DNA from: Microcebus murinus
Lineage: Eukaryota; Chordata; Mammalia; Primates; Cheirogaleidae
Direction: 5' to 3'
Length of the DNA stretch: 64,000 bases
NCBI RefSeq assembly: GCF_040939455.1
Contig: NC_134106.1
Location: 80,049,001 to 80,113,000, forward strand
This document shows, piece by piece, positions 29,770 through 43,909 of this stretch. The notes beneath the pieces were generated by a model that was given only the letters and a program-made list of their open reading frames with translations, was not told the DNA's origin and did no database searches. The position numbers and the translations under genes are program-made. Each line of letters starts with the position of its first letter. The first letter of the stretch is position 1.

Positions 29770-30780
29770 TGTGGATTGCCTGAGACATTGCCTTTGTGTC
29801 TAGCAAGAACATATTGCTAACAGACTCAAAATACAACCATACTTTGATGTCACTCTAATCTTCAAAGATCTTTCCTGACATTTGCTGAAGAATCAAACTT
29901 CTTTCTCAAATACCAAAGGTATTAGTTCCCAGGATTTTTTTTTTAGTTCCCACGATTTTTATGTGCCTAATATCTCCTGCTTTCAAAATATGATTCTCTA
30001 ACAAATATTCCTAAATGGATCAATGGAAATTTTACCTTACTACCATTTGAAAGTTTAGTTCCAGCATATGAAAAAAAAAATTTACCAAATGATGAGAAAT
30101 TATGAGGTTGGATATTTATCAAAACACTTGTATAAAATGTTACTTAATCTTGTGAAACAAGCAGGCTATGACATCCTACAAACCCCATAAATACATAGAT
30201 TTGTAAATGGCTTTGAAAAGCCCATAAACAGGGGCTAAGGCATTACCTGCAGGTGCAGGCTGTAATTTGCATGTTCTCTAGTACATTCCTAGCTGTAGGT
30301 CATCCAGTGATTGTGGCTTGTGTTAGCAGAGCCTGTTACACAATGTAATAGCCCACCATGGTGTGAAATTCTTCCATTTCCTCAAGTTTGTGGATTGCAC
30401 TGCTCTTCTGGAAACAAATAATATCTCTATTAATTTATACACATATAATGAGCCATTCTTCTGAGGATATTTTAAGGAAAAGGCAAGGTTCTTCAACTGT
30501 TCTCCATTAGTCCTATTTAAACGATCAGCTATGGCTTTAGAGGGGAACCAAAGAACAAAATAAATAAAAGAAGGCATGTGACAGATTCATCCACCAATAT
30601 TCAAAATGCAGCTACCTCATTCCTTAATTTTCCCTTAGTTATTGGAAATATGTGTTCATGAATATGTGTTGTGAACAAATAAATATAGCTCCAATACCTA
30701 CATAACTGTTATATTTGTCTTTCTTAGAATTTGTCTGTTTCATGTAGGTTATATAATTTGTTGGCATATTATTGCTCATA
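29770..30780. other. Intergenic, nothing recognised
   Basis: AT-rich. An 84-codon minus-strand frame at 30323-30577 has no recognisable motif. A TC-rich run begins at about 30785 and leads into the Alu cluster. Confidence 0.35.
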
Positions 30781-30781
30781 A

Positions 30782-31097
<316 letters not shown>

Positions 31098-31101
31098 TCT
31101 C

Positions 31102-31391
31102 TTTTTTTTTTTTTTGAGACAGAGTCTTTATCTCCCTGGGTAGAGTGCAGTGGCATCATTGTAGTTCATTGCAACCTCCAACTCCTGGGTTCAAGTGATC
31201 CTCTTGCCTCAGCCTCCTGAGTAGTTGGGACTACAGGTGTGCACCATGGTGCCTGGCTAATTTTTCTATTTTTTGTAGAGATGGAGTCTCACCCTTGCTC
31301 AAGCTGATCTTGAACTCCTGAGCTCAAGCAATTCTCCCGCTTCAGTCTCCCACTGTGTTAAGATTACAAGCGTGAGCCACTGTGCCTGGCC
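31102..31391 (-). mobile_element. Alu, minus orientation, older
   Basis: Directly abuts the preceding Alu. It has 'gagacagagtctttatctcc' at left and 'gagccactgtgcctggcc' at right, with a short AluJ-like linker, so it predates its neighbour. Confidence 0.92.
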
Positions 31392-31469
31392 AAGATCATT
31401 TTAATAAAAATATTTACAGCTATAAATTTCCCTTTAAGCACTACTTTAGCTACATCTTATAAGTATTGG
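31392..31469 (-). repeat. L1M ORF2 piece (antisense)
   Basis: 'acagctataaatttcccttt' reads, in reverse complement, as the L1 ORF2 'aagggaaatttatagc' region. It continues after the next Alu. Confidence 0.65.
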
Positions 31470-31787
31470 TTTTTTTTTTTTTTCTTTGATACAGAGTCTC
31501 GCTTTGTTGCCCAGGCTAGAGTGCCAGTTCACAGCGACCTCAAACTCCTGGGCTCAAGCAATCCTTCTGCCTCAACTTCTCGAATAGCTGGGACTACAGG
31601 CATGCGCCACCATGCCTGGCTGATTTTTTCTATATATGTTAGTTGGCCAATTAATTTCTTTCTATTTATAGTAGAGACAGGGTCTCGCTCTTGCTCAGGC
31701 TGGTTTCGAACTCCTGACCTCGAGCAATCCGCCAGCCTCGGCCTACCAGAGTGCTAGGATTACAGGCGTGAGCCACCGTGCCTGGCC
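31470..31787 (-). mobile_element. Alu, minus orientation, lemur-type
   Basis: T run, 'gatacagagtctcgctttgt', then an internal deletion in the left arm as in the copy at 30803, and right end 'gagccaccgtgcctggcc'. Possible target duplication 'agtattggttttt/agttttggtattttt'. Confidence 0.93.
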
Positions 31788-32694
31788 AGTTTTGGTATTT
31801 TTAAAAAAATTTTTGTTGATCTCAAAGTATTTTCTAATTTTGCCTGATTTATTCTTTGATCCATTGGTTATTTAGGAGTGGGTTGTTTAATTTCCATATA
31901 TTTGTGAATTTCCTAAACCACTTTCTGTTGTGGATTTCTAATTTAATTCTTTTGTAGTTGGAGAACATACTTTATATGATAATTTCCATCTTTGTGAATT
32001 TATTTGAATTTAAAATTCACTTGTTTTATGGGCTAACCTATGGTTCATTCTGGGGAATGTTATGTGGGTACCTGAGAAGAATGTGTACTCTACTGTTGTC
32101 GGATAGAGGCTTCCATAGATGTCTGTTAGTTGGTTTTTTAAAAATTATTTTGAATTTATATATATTTTTAATTTTATTTTTGGCTAGTCAAGTGAAGCAG
32201 TGGGAGTGGAGAAGGAGGAAAGGAACCTGTAGCTGGCTGTGATCAATTAGTTGTAAACACTACTGCACTCGGCCCAGCTGGTCTAGCTGGTTTATAGTGT
32301 TGTTCAAGTCTTCCATTTCCTTGTTGATCTTCTGTCAAGTTCCTTTATTCATTATTTAAAGTGGAGTATTGAAGTCTACAGTTATTATCGTTGACTTGTT
32401 TGCAACAACAAAGCCCCAAAATATAAGGAGCAAAAACTGACAGAACTGAAGGAAGAAATACACATTTATATTTCATATTTACATTTAATGTAATTATTGA
32501 TAAAGTGGGATTTACATTTTCCAATTTGCTATTTATTTTCTATATGTCATTTTTCTGTTTCATGTTTCCTCTGGTTCTGCTTTTTGTATGTTAAGTAGGT
32601 ATTTCTAGTTAATAACATTAATTCACTTGTCTTTTTCTATATATAGTTTTGAGTTATATCCTTACTGGTTGCCCTAGGGATTATAATTAACTCC
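31788..32694 (-). repeat. L1M ORF2, antisense
   Basis: 'tgatccattggttatttagg', 'ggagaacatactttatatga' and 'gaagaatgtgtactctactg' are the reverse complement of an old L1 ORF2, reading upstream in L1 from left to right. Part of the 31958-32242 frame lies here and is a shadow. Confidence 0.7.
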
Positions 32695-32981
32695 TTTTTT
32701 TTGAGACAGTCTCTTTCTGTTGCCTAGGCTAGAGTGCTGTGGCATCAGCCTAGCTCACAGTAACCTTAAACTCCTGGCCTCAACCAATCCTCCTGCCTCA
32801 GCCTCCCAAGTGGCTGGGACTATAGGTGCACACCACCACACCAGGCTAATTTTTTCTATTTTTAGTGGAGATGGGGTCTCACTCTTCCTCAGGCTGGTCT
32901 TGAATTCCTGAGCTCAAGCAGTCCTCCTACCTCGGCCTCCCAGAGTGCTAGGATTATAGGTGTGAGCCACCACACCAGGCC
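32695..32981 (-). mobile_element. Alu, minus orientation, with target duplication
   Basis: Flanked by TATAATTAACT at 32682-32692 and 32982-32992. It is moderately diverged, lacks the long right-arm linker, and inserted into the antisense L1. Confidence 0.94.
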
Positions 32982-34073
<1,092 letters not shown>

Positions 34074-34099
34074 CACAAGACCATTATTTATTTATTTTT

Positions 34100-34912
34100 C
34101 CCTTTTCTTATCTCAACACACTCTTTAACCATATGATCTAGCAATTTTACCTTTGGGTAAATACCAAGACTACTTACTAGTCTCAAACACAAGTCTCATT
34201 TTCCCACTTCCAAACCTATAAGTTTATCCATTGAAAACTTTTATCCACACAAAAACATGCATACGGATACTTACAGCAACTTTATAATTGTCAAAACTTG
34301 GAAGCAGCCAAGATGTCTTTTAATAGAGGAATGAATAACTAAGCTGTGGAACATTCAGACAGTGGAATAATATTCATCACTGAAAAGAAATGAGCTCTAA
34401 AGTTACGAAGAGTCATGGAGGCAATGTAAATCCATATTGCTAAGTAAAAGAAGTCAACCTGAAAAGACTATATATTATATTATTTCAACTCTATGACATT
34501 CTGGAAAAGTCAAAACTATGAAGATAGTAAAAAAGATCAGTGGTTGCCAGGAGTTAGGGATAAGAGAGCGATGAATAGGTGAAACACAGTGGATTTTTGG
34601 GGTAGTTACAATACTCCGTATGATGCTAGAATGGTAGACACAGGTCATTATACATTTGTCAAAAATCATAGCGTGTATAACTCCAAGAGTGACTCCTAAT
34701 GTAAACTATGGACTTTGGGTGACAATGATGTGTCAATGTAGGTTCATCAGTTGTAACAAATGTTACACTCTGGTGGGGGATATTGACAATGAGGGAGGCT
34801 ATACTTGTGCGGGGGCAGTGGAGATATGAGAACTCTCTGTACCTTCTGCTCAGTTTTGCTGTGGACCTAAAACTGCTCTAAAATAAATAAAATCTTAAAA
34901 AAAAAATCTATT
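34100..34912 (+). repeat. L1M 3' end, sense orientation
   Basis: 'catatgatctagcaatttta', 'agtggttgccaggagttagg' and 'cctaaaactgctctaaaata' ending in poly-A. It is the opposite orientation to the L1 on its left, so either a separate insertion or an element with an inverted 5' part. Confidence 0.75.
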
Positions 34913-35279
34913 GAAAGGCACTCTGTCCTAGGACAATACTACTTAAAAGTGTGGTCTGGTGCCAGTTAGTGAACTGTTTGTTACTGGTTTGCCATGAGAT
35001 AAGGAGCTTGTTCCAGAACATAAATCAATCTACTGTTTGCTTTATCCCATGCTTTCCTAATCCGGAATGTAAATCAATATACTGTTTGCTGCTATCAGCT
35101 ATAGCAGAAAAAACTTCAGCTGGGTTGAATAGTGTGCTCAAAGCATGTGCCACTGCCCCTGGCTGTGCATCTTGTGATTAGGTAAATTGTATAGTAGGTA
35201 TCATAAGAAGCTCCAAACAATAAGGAGAGAGCTTCCAAATGGGAAAGTAAGCAGTGAATTTGAAGTCGACTTTGACTGA

Positions 35280-36250
35280 TGGTTAAGATTTTGATGGGGT
35301 GGGTAGGGTGAAAAGGAAAGGCATTTGAGATAGGACGCAGGAGAAGCAAAGGTTTGGAAGTGGGAAAAAAAGGCTTGTGTTTGAGACTAGTAAGTAGTCA
35401 ATTTTTGAATGGAAAATAAGGCATATGAGTTAAATTAAGTGAGGTAAGGTCAGAAAGTATTTGAGGCCATATTAGAAAGGACTTGGATTTCATATGATGT
35501 AGTTTGTCTTCCATTTGGTGGCCAATAGAGACCCACTGACAGTGTTGGGGCCAGGAAGTGACATGGTCCTACTGTGATTTAAAAGATTAACCTCATATTG
35601 TTGAGGAGAAGGCATCAGAAGAGGAAGAGACTAGTGAAGGGGATTAATTAGGATGCTGTTTAAATAATAAGAGCCCAGTAGGGAGGGACTGAACTGGGGG
35701 GTGGCAGTGGGAGCTGAAAGAAATGACAACATCGAAAGAGATAGGATAGAGGCAACACCTACAGGTCTTGAAAACTGTTCAAATAGGAGAACAAGGGAAA
35801 GGCAGGGTGCCTAGAAGGATGATGGTGCAAAAACCAAGGTAGGGCAGGCAGCAGAAAAAACTGGTTTGGTGGAAAGATGATGAATTTGGCATAAGGTGCT
35901 TGGCAAGACATCCAAGTAGAAATGTGCACAGACAATGCAGGTAGGTCAGCAACTTGAGAGACAGGTGAGCTCTCGTGATGCTAATTTGAGAGGCAACCGT
36001 GCCAAGATGATTATGGAGCCATGAGGACTGAGATGCCCAGTGAGGGAGATTATTTAAGGAGGAAAGAACAGACTTTTAGCCAGGAAAGACCTATGGGAGC
36101 GTGGCAGTTGGGGAGGGCAAGAGAACGAAGAAGAGCCCTTGAAAATGGCAGACAGGTGTTCAGGGAGGAGGAAGGACCCCAAAGAGCATAGCTTCATGGC
36201 ACCCAGGGCAGGACGGGCTCAGAATACAATGGGGAGCAGTATCAGTGTTG
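35280..36250 (-). repeat. L2 fragments, antisense
   Basis: Phrases such as 'aggaagtgacatggtcctac', 'gatgatgaatttggcataag' and 'gacatccaagtagaaatgtg' read as the reverse complement of the L2-like sequence also seen at 47.87 kb. It is heavily diverged and purine-rich on this strand. The open frames at 36.1-36.8 kb are by-products of this composition. Confidence 0.5.
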
Positions 36251-36410
36251 GCCGGCGTGCTGGGGCCATCAGTAGACCACTTGAAGTTGTGTGAGAGGAC
36301 CAAGACTGGTAATTCCAAGGAGTGGAAGGATGGAGGGAAATGTTTTCTTTTTTGGGGAGTGGAAGACAGGATTGTTTGCAAGCAGATGAGAGGGACCCAG
36401 GGAAAAGTGA

Positions 36411-36480
36411 AGTTTGAGGTTGCAGATGAGAGGAAGTTGCAGATGAGAGGAAGTTTGAGGTTGCAGATGAGAGGAAACAA
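36411..36480 (+). repeat. Short tandem duplication in purine-rich DNA
   Basis: The 18-bp unit 'ttgcagatgagaggaagt' recurs three times (about 36419, 36437 and 36460), with 'ttgagg' inserted before the first and third. Confidence 0.85.
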
Positions 36481-36884
36481 GTTTGCAAAAGGAGCTAAAA
36501 GGGTGGGGATGAGGTAGAGGAGGTAACCGTGGAAGGAAGTATATTTCTTTATTTGATACAGGGAAGAAGGATGAGAAGGTAAGTGTCAACACAGACATTT
36601 TGATGTGCAGAGGCAGGAAGCTGAAGAGGTTCTCAGTGGGCGACTCACTTTTCTCAAGAGAATGGGAAGTGAGGTCATCAGAAGCTGGGATAGGGCAGGT
36701 GTTGGGATTTGAGAATAGGGGAGGGATTGAAATAAGTGTTAGGAATGAGACAGGCAGTCCACCAGAAATGAGTAAACAGATTTCTGAAAACCATGCACAG
36801 CCCAACTGAGTCTAAATCCAAGAATGTGCAATGAAACCAGTTGATACCATCACCCATGTGAAGCAGGGAAAGCAGACAGCAGGT

Positions 36885-36990
36885 GAAGAGTAGGTTCCTA
36901 CCTTATTCATCATTGAATTCCCAATACACAGGACAGTGGCCATATCTGTACTTAAATATTTATCAAACAAATGAATGAAATGTGCAGCAA
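36885..36990 (+). repeat. L2 3'-end fragment
   Basis: 'cattgaattcccaatacaca' through 'caaacaaatgaatgaaatg' is the L2 tail on the plus strand. Confidence 0.55.
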
Positions 36991-36999
36991 GATCAAAGT

Positions 37000-38800
37000 T
37001 CTCCCTAACTGCTACCACACAGCAGAAGGAGACAGTAGAAGGAGGGAAGCAGTGTGATTACGAAGGCTGAGTCAGGCCCTGTCGGCAGCTGCCCTAGCTC
37101 CGCATGCCAAAGAGAAGGCTCCAGAACCTTGGAGCCCCCTTCCTTGCCCACAGCAACTTGCCATGCCTGTCGTGTGCCCCAGAAGAGATCCAGTCTAGAA
37201 GTAGGTTACCGGGAATGCATCTTGGCTGAGAAAACTCTCTCAAACTAATGTCCCAGGAGATGTCATATAAACTGTTCTTACTACTAGCAACTTCTTTTTA
37301 GCTGGCAGGCAACGACTATTTAGCACACAATTCCTAATGCCAATAAGACAAATCAAGATCTCCAAATAACTTATTAAATACTGGAAAACCTGCCCCAAGT
37401 GTTTAAACTGTGAGTGCAGAGAGGCTGTTGTGCAGACTCTGAGGGAAATCTCCTCATTGAGAATTCCACGGAGTGGAGGCTCTGGGCAGACTGTATTCCA
37501 CAAAGCTGTCTTTGGACGGCTGTTTAAATCTATACCATTCCCAGACGTGCTTAACTAAAACTCACCACAGGAAAACATCAGAGTTGGGAGGACCACTCTG
37601 ATCCATTTTGCATGGATCATTAGGCAGTTTCAGAAGTCTTTTTGTTCTCTGGGTAGCAGAACTCTCCCCGCATTCATTCCCACCTGGATTGTATTTTAAG
37701 GCAAACTGTCTATTCAGCCTCTATTGTTACCACACAAGGAATCACAATGAGACGCTCCATTCCAGTCTGTGATTTCTGTGCCAAACTGTCTCGGAACAAA
37801 ACTGAGCATGGATATAATTCTGCCCCTCCCTGCTGTAATCCACTCTTATCTACTTGACAGCCAAAATTAAAGTTAGGTATGACTCTAAATTGTGGTGATA
37901 TGTTTTCATCCGAAATAGAGGCAGAAGTAATCAATGATATGATAAAGTATATTTTCATCTTCATCCAATCAGATGCCTATATTCTATCAGTCTGCACAGA
38001 TCAACTACTGACTGAAAGATTTTTAAGTTTCTTTTACTGATCTGTGTTCTCTATTCTCATTTGTCAATCACCTCACTAGACTTTCTGACAGTCCTTCAAA
38101 ATCAAAACCGAAGCCATGCAATCATTTCCCCAGTTCAGCCCAGTCTGCAAACTACTGAAGTATTAATATTATAAAAATATAAAGGTATCACGATGTTTAC
38201 ATTTATCTATTGCCGAGTTCAACTCCTTGGATCATATGCATCCATCTGGGCCCCCAAGCTACTCTCTGTTCTGAAAGCCTGTGAACACATAATGTGACTC
38301 ATGCTGTGTGACAGTGACAGGAAGAAGTGGGAAAAGCCACAGCACTGTGCCGTTGGATACTGCTGAATGCCTCTTTCAACTACCTTTTATACTTCTAAAT
38401 GGCGGAGTGGAGAAGCAGAGTGACACATCTTCCCCATGCCTTTGCAGCTAAGATTCTGGATGCAAATTCATTGTCATGATTTAAAAGCACACATATAGAA
38501 TTAGGGAAGTGTGGTGGATAATAAAAATATTTTATTCATCCAAAAGAAGGCAAGAAATCTGAGAGGGGGAAAAAAACATAAAATGGTAGGACAAATAGAA
38601 AACAATTAATAAGATGGTTGGTTTTAAGCTAAGTAAATTAGTAATTTTGGTAAATGTAAATGAGTTAAGTATGTTGATTAAAATATAAAGACTGCCAGAT
38701 TCTTTTAAAAAAGAAAAACGACTTTAAGTCGCTTCAAGAGAGACTCCTTAAAAATAGGGCACAGAAAGATTGTTAGTGAAAGAATGGTGGAGTGGGCTGA
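37000..38800. other. Intergenic, nothing recognised
   Basis: No long frame, no RNA gene and no clear repeat family was identified. A 13-bp palindrome (CGACTT-T-AAGTCG) lies near 38718. Confidence 0.35.
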
Positions 38801-38819
38801 GGGATCCGAAGTTGTCAAG

Positions 38820-39255
38820 CCCTAATCCACGAACCTGTAAATATTACCTTATTTGGAAAAAGTGCCTGCAAATGTGAGTAAATTAAAGCTCTTGAGATGG
38901 GCAGACTTTTCTGGATTACCTGGGTGGGCCATAAACACCATCACATGTATAGGAGGATAGCGGAGGGACATTAGCTGTGCACAGATGGGTGAGTAGGCAG
39001 CGATGTCACCATGGAGGCAGAGATTGGAGTGACGCAGCCACAGGTCTAGGAATGCCAGAGGCCACCAGGAACTGGAAGAAACAAGAAACGGACCCTCCCC
39101 TAGAGCCTCTGAATGCAGCATGGCTGTGCCAACACCTTGATTTTTCTGCCCTCTGATTTCAGGCTTCCTGACTCTGGAACTGTGAGAGGATGACTGTCAT
39201 CTTAAGCCACCAAGTGTCTAGTAATGGTCACAGCTGCTAGGAAATTAATACAAAC
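38820..39255 (+). repeat. Old LTR-like interspersed repeat (MaLR-type?)
   Basis: 'attaccttatttggaaaaag', 'caccatggaggcagagattg', 'acaccttgatttttctgccc' and 'cttaagccaccaagtgtcta' keep the order of a common old mammalian repeat ending in 'ctaggaaattaataca'. Two related copies lie at 43.5 and 46.2 kb. I cannot name the family securely. Confidence 0.55.
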
Positions 39256-39259
39256 AGAA

Positions 39260-41550
39260 CATGTTATATCTTCTTGCAAAACCAAGCACAAGAAAGCTGG
39301 CCCAGTGATACACTAACATCTCTAGCATTGCTTCCTGGCTCAGTGGGGGACAGTTCATAGTGATAAACAGAAAAGAACCCGCAGCACGCATTCTGCTCTG
39401 TTTGCGTTTTCTCTTAGAAAGCAAGGTCATGGGTCACGAAGTTTTCTTTAAGCAGCTCTTCAGCATCCATTCTTCTCCTTCCTGGAGGCTAAGAGCCAGT
39501 TTTAACAGTGACAGAGGACCCTGCCCAATTCTAGTGACTTCATTTCTGCATCCTAGTTGTTATGGAGGAAACACCTTAAGCTCCTAACTCCAGTTACGGC
39601 TCCAGAGACAGTAGCAAGGTGACCGGCTCTTTCTTGCTCTGGGAGCAGGGTTCAACCCACACTCTGCTGGGTCTGTGCTTACTTTTATAATTCAGAGGAC
39701 TCTTTTAAGCAAAGGAATATACCTTTTCCATGCAAAATTGCTAGGGGTTCTCCCAGAGCCTCGGAAAGGGCCCATGGAAGTGAAGCTCCTCTCACCCACA
39801 GCTCATTAGCTCATGGCAAAGGCAGCATTCCTGCCAACCAGCCTAGAACTGCTGCTCCAGCTTGACAGATGAGTTCGAAAGCACCCAAGCCCTTGGATTG
39901 AATCTTTTCCTACTAAAATATCTAGAGGGGTTTTTGCACAGAAGCCTGACTAATGCAACTTTCAAAACACCACTTCTCCTTTCCAGGCCATAGCCTCTCT
40001 TTCTTCTGATCAAAGAACATTGCTGTTTTTATATTCTAGAAACCTAAAGGTTAACTATTTGATTGTGTTTCAATTACCTGAGACAGAGGATACTTTCCAT
40101 TTCGGTTATTTCTCCACACTGCATTCCCTTACTGCAAAATACTCCAGGGCTTTCTTCTGGGAATCATGTTACCAATGGCTGCATATGCCATGTTTCTAAG
40201 GGGAGGAGAAGGGGGTTTCTTTCCAAGGCATTCTGTCACTTTCTACTCCATTAACGTGTTTGTAACTCCCCAACCCATATGACAATGTCAACTCTATCAA
40301 GCTGTAGGCTCTGAATGTGAATATCACTGATAATGATAAAACTTAGATGCATGATCGCTAAACCACTACAGAGCGCAGTGCAAAGAAGATACCAGATATT
40401 GAGAAATCTTAGCCGAGTGGTCTTAATTTTATGTGCCATAAGGAAAGAAGGGAGTCTGGACACGCATATCTATGATGAACAATGCCTGAAGTCACATACG
40501 CCTAGCTCTTTCCATGGAGTAAGTCCAGGTACCCCTAAGTTTCTTTCTCACCAAATACTGACCATGGGTCTTTCTGAAAGACATGAATCCCTCCTGCACA
40601 ATATGGTGTTATGTCATTTCCATGAGGACAGTATGCCATCTTGTTTTAATCTATAGCATTCTGTGAACTATAAAAGGCACACAGGGAGACTCAACAAATA
40701 CCTGTGAAGTGAATAATTTAAAATGACATAATAGTGGCCTCCACCAAGCTGCTTTATGGCCCACACAAAGCAATTATCAGCCACTTACAATTTAGCGCTA
40801 ATTAGAGAATAACAGTAGGTCAGAACTAAAATGGCCATTTAGGAGACTACCCAGATCCCATCCTACAACAAAAACTGAGGCACAACTACTGGATTCCAGG
40901 TGGCTGGACCTTCAGATGATGTCCAAGCACTTCTTGTTGGTCCCAGCTTGAGGGCACTGGTTCTTCCCAAATAAGTTTATGTCATTCTCACAGAATTCAC
41001 CCTGTAAATGTCCTGGGATACAACAGTGGATTAGCCCCAGGGCTGGCACCAGCGATCCTGGCAGGGAGGTAGCAGTTCATTAAGGCAAATCCCGATGAGC
41101 CCCTTACCTGAGGAAGAAGGTGGGCAGTGGTGGTGGGAAACAAGACAAGAAAAGACACAGCCAGCTATCTCTATGTGCAAGGAGGTGGGGCAAGAAGGTG
41201 GAGAGGTTGGGGAAGGAGGACTGCTGAGCAACTAGGTGGACTGCTGGACCCTGACTGGCAGAAGTGACGAAGGAATAGTTAGAAATCAGACGCGTAGCAC
41301 TGAACTTTATGTATCTTTTCGTAAATGCTGTGATTTCAATATCGTCATCTTTCCAAGTCCTCAGTAAAGTCTCTTATGAACACAATGCCTTGTATATGAA
41401 TTGTCCGGGACCATGCAGGAGGGAGTCTACACATTCTAGGAGAACATTATGTTTCCACTGGCTGAGGAACAGGTTTCTGACAAACCAAATGGGCAGGAAA
41501 ACCTTAGTTGATACACCCAAGTGCCATTTGAAAGTTACCCTGTAAACTAA
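39260..41550. other. Intergenic, mostly unassigned
   Basis: About 40590-40720 looks like an L2 tail ('tatagcattctgtgaactat ... caacaaatacctgtgaa'). No gene is visible; the 107-codon frame at 40333-40656 shows no domain. Confidence 0.35.
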
Positions 41551-41559
41551 AATCTACCT

Positions 41560-41745
41560 TTTTTTTTTTTTTGCTTTCGTTGTTTTTATTCATTTATTTA
41601 TTTATTTTTTTGTTGCCAGATTTTTTTTTCTTCTTTTTAATTTTTTTTTTTATTTTAGCGTATTATGGGGGTACAAGTGTTAAGGTTACATATATTGCCC
41701 ATGCCCCCCTCCCCCCTCGAGTAAGAGCTTCAAGCGTGTTCATCT
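41560..41745 (-). mobile_element. Short 5'-truncated L1 3' end, lineage-type
   Basis: T-rich run, then 'gcgtattatgggggtacaag', 'tgttaaggttacatatattg' and 'cccatgcccccctccccc', which I recognise as the reverse complement of the lemur L1 3'UTR. It stops abruptly near 41745. Similar bases lie on both sides (aatctaccttttt at 41551, catctacttttta at 41741), probably the target duplication. Confidence 0.65.
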
Positions 41746-41749
41746 ACTT

Positions 41750-43540
41750 TTTATATCATCCACTATTGGTCCTACTTCTTCCTTATGGACCCAGCCAAGT
41801 CAGACTGCACCCCCTGCCCGTGACCACCCCTCTGATGGCCTTTCATTCTGCAACCCAAGCTGCCCTCTCTCAGCATAGACTCGGTCCAGTCCCTTCCACT
41901 CAGCATGCTCGCCACTAAACAAGCCCTGCTTTGGAAATGTTTCTCTTCAAGCGCAACAGAGAGAATTGAAAACAAATTTCAAAAGCAGCTGGTCAGTTCC
42001 ACGAGGACCAAGGACAGCTCAGATTGTGCTGCATCGTGCTAATGAACGGACACCAGTGGACCAAGAGCTAATTGAAACCCTCATCCCCGTTCTGTGGGCT
42101 GATTCCAAATGACATCTTCTACCTTCATTCTTGGTTGTGGCAGTTAGAATTTTCCTTGGGCTTGTACTCAAGAAATTACACTCACCTCTCTTAAACTTAA
42201 TCTGCTTAGATTAGACCCATTATCCAGCTAGTTAAAATCATTTTAGAACCTGATTCTGGTATCTTACAATTCCTTTGAAACTTGTGTCAGCCATAAATTC
42301 ATGATTCATAAAGTCTCTGGCTTTACCTAAGACCCTGCGGCACAAAGCTAAAGAATGTCCCTTCAGTAAATATTGAAGTTTAGGTAGAATGATGCACCTG
42401 ACTTCAATATTTGCCTCTGACCTCACATTGCTCTGAGCTGGTTCTGAGGGCGGCACACCCAGGAAGCGCAGAAAACTGTTTACTCAGGCCTGGGGCTTAC
42501 CAGGACGACGCCAGTGTGTGAAGTCTCTGGACTGCTGCAGTGGTTAGCACAGTGCCTTGGATGGAGAAAATACGCCAACAGCCACCAAATTGATGTTCCA
42601 CAGATGCCTTTATTTGTGACTCCAGCTGGCTGTGACCTCCAGCCAGGATAAGTCCCTACCGTGTGTGAAGAGACAAATGTGACTCTTCCCAACATGTCCT
42701 TTCCTTCTGCTGATGCAAGAGGCTTGTGGACTTGGCCTCATTTGTTTCTTACCACCCAGAACTTCTACTGCAGACTCTTGTCACTGTTAGGCTGGGGTCT
42801 GTGATGCAGAATGTGAAGAGTGACAAGAAAGTGACGAAACTGGAGAAGCGACATCAGGCCAGCCCCTGGGGAGAAGGTATTGATGGAGTTTAGAAAAGAA
42901 GGAACAAAGGGCTGAGGCATGAGGGAAATTCTAAGCTATAATGCGATGGACTATTTCCCTCCTTCATGGTGACTTAGAAGCTCAGGAGAAGAACTGACTT
43001 TGAAAGGATGTTTTGGTGCTGGACCGTGTTCCCTTGGCTGTGGCGTCATGCTTTAACTGGATCTCGCCTGTCCCCAGCTGTTACATATCCCCCTTGTTGC
43101 AATGCCTACGTTTCTATTTCATCATGTGGTAGAAGAAAAGTTGTTTGTTCACATCCTTGTTTTTCCTCTTTTAACTTTATGAAGAGAATTGGCGAAGAAG
43201 ACAGAAAGAAATGGGCCTGCAGTTCATTCGTTACACTGTCTTGAACTCATCAAATGAAAGAAAACCAAACAGATCACTGTCTTCCTGGTGCAATTACATT
43301 TTAAAGGGACAAAAGGCTCCATGGCCACAAATGTTTCCCTGCTGGCCAGCCACTTTGCCTCCAATTCCCATCTCTTGAATGTATATTTTAGATCAAGGTA
43401 TTATCTCTTAAAAGTATCTTTTTGGAAAATTAGCATTTACCTGGGGGATTCTACCTGCTAGACACTTTACACTTGTCATTTCATTTCTTCCTTGTGACAG
43501 CCCTGCAGGCGTTTGTTTCAAGAGGCTGTGACAGTAAGAA
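41750..43540. other. Intergenic, nothing recognised
   Basis: Mixed composition, only short frames below 80 codons, and no repeat family recognised. Confidence 0.3.
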
Positions 43541-43544
43541 ATGT

Positions 43545-43875
43545 TATGGGTTCGCTTGTGCCTCCCAGAGGGATATGTTGAAATTCTAAGCCCCAGTACC
43601 TCAGAACGGGACCTAATTTGGAAATAGAGTTCTTGCAGATAAAATTAGCTAGGACGAAGTTATCCTGGAGTGGAGTTGGCCCTTACTCCAATTTGACTGA
43701 TGTTCTCAGGAGAAGAGGAATATCTGGACACAGACACAGGGAGAAGTTGGACGTGTAGCGATGGAGTGATCCCTGCCTGTGGCCGTGCCCTGGGCATGTG
43801 AGAGGAGACCCACAGGCCACGAGAATCTGCAATTCCAGTCCCGCTCTCCTAATCCATGGCCAGCTCCACTTCACG
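43545..43875 (+). repeat. Old LTR-like interspersed repeat (second copy)
   Basis: 'atgttgaaattctaagcccc', 'agtacctcagaacgggacct' and 'ggaatatctggacacagaca' match the 5' two-thirds of the repeat described at 38820. Confidence 0.6.
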
Positions 43876-43909
43876 CATAAAGGCTGTCTTGGTTCCTGAG
43901 CTCAAAGCA

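Noticed and set aside
36269..36805. 178-codon minus-strand frame
   Set aside because: Lies in purine-rich degraded L2 and an internal tandem duplication; no domain.
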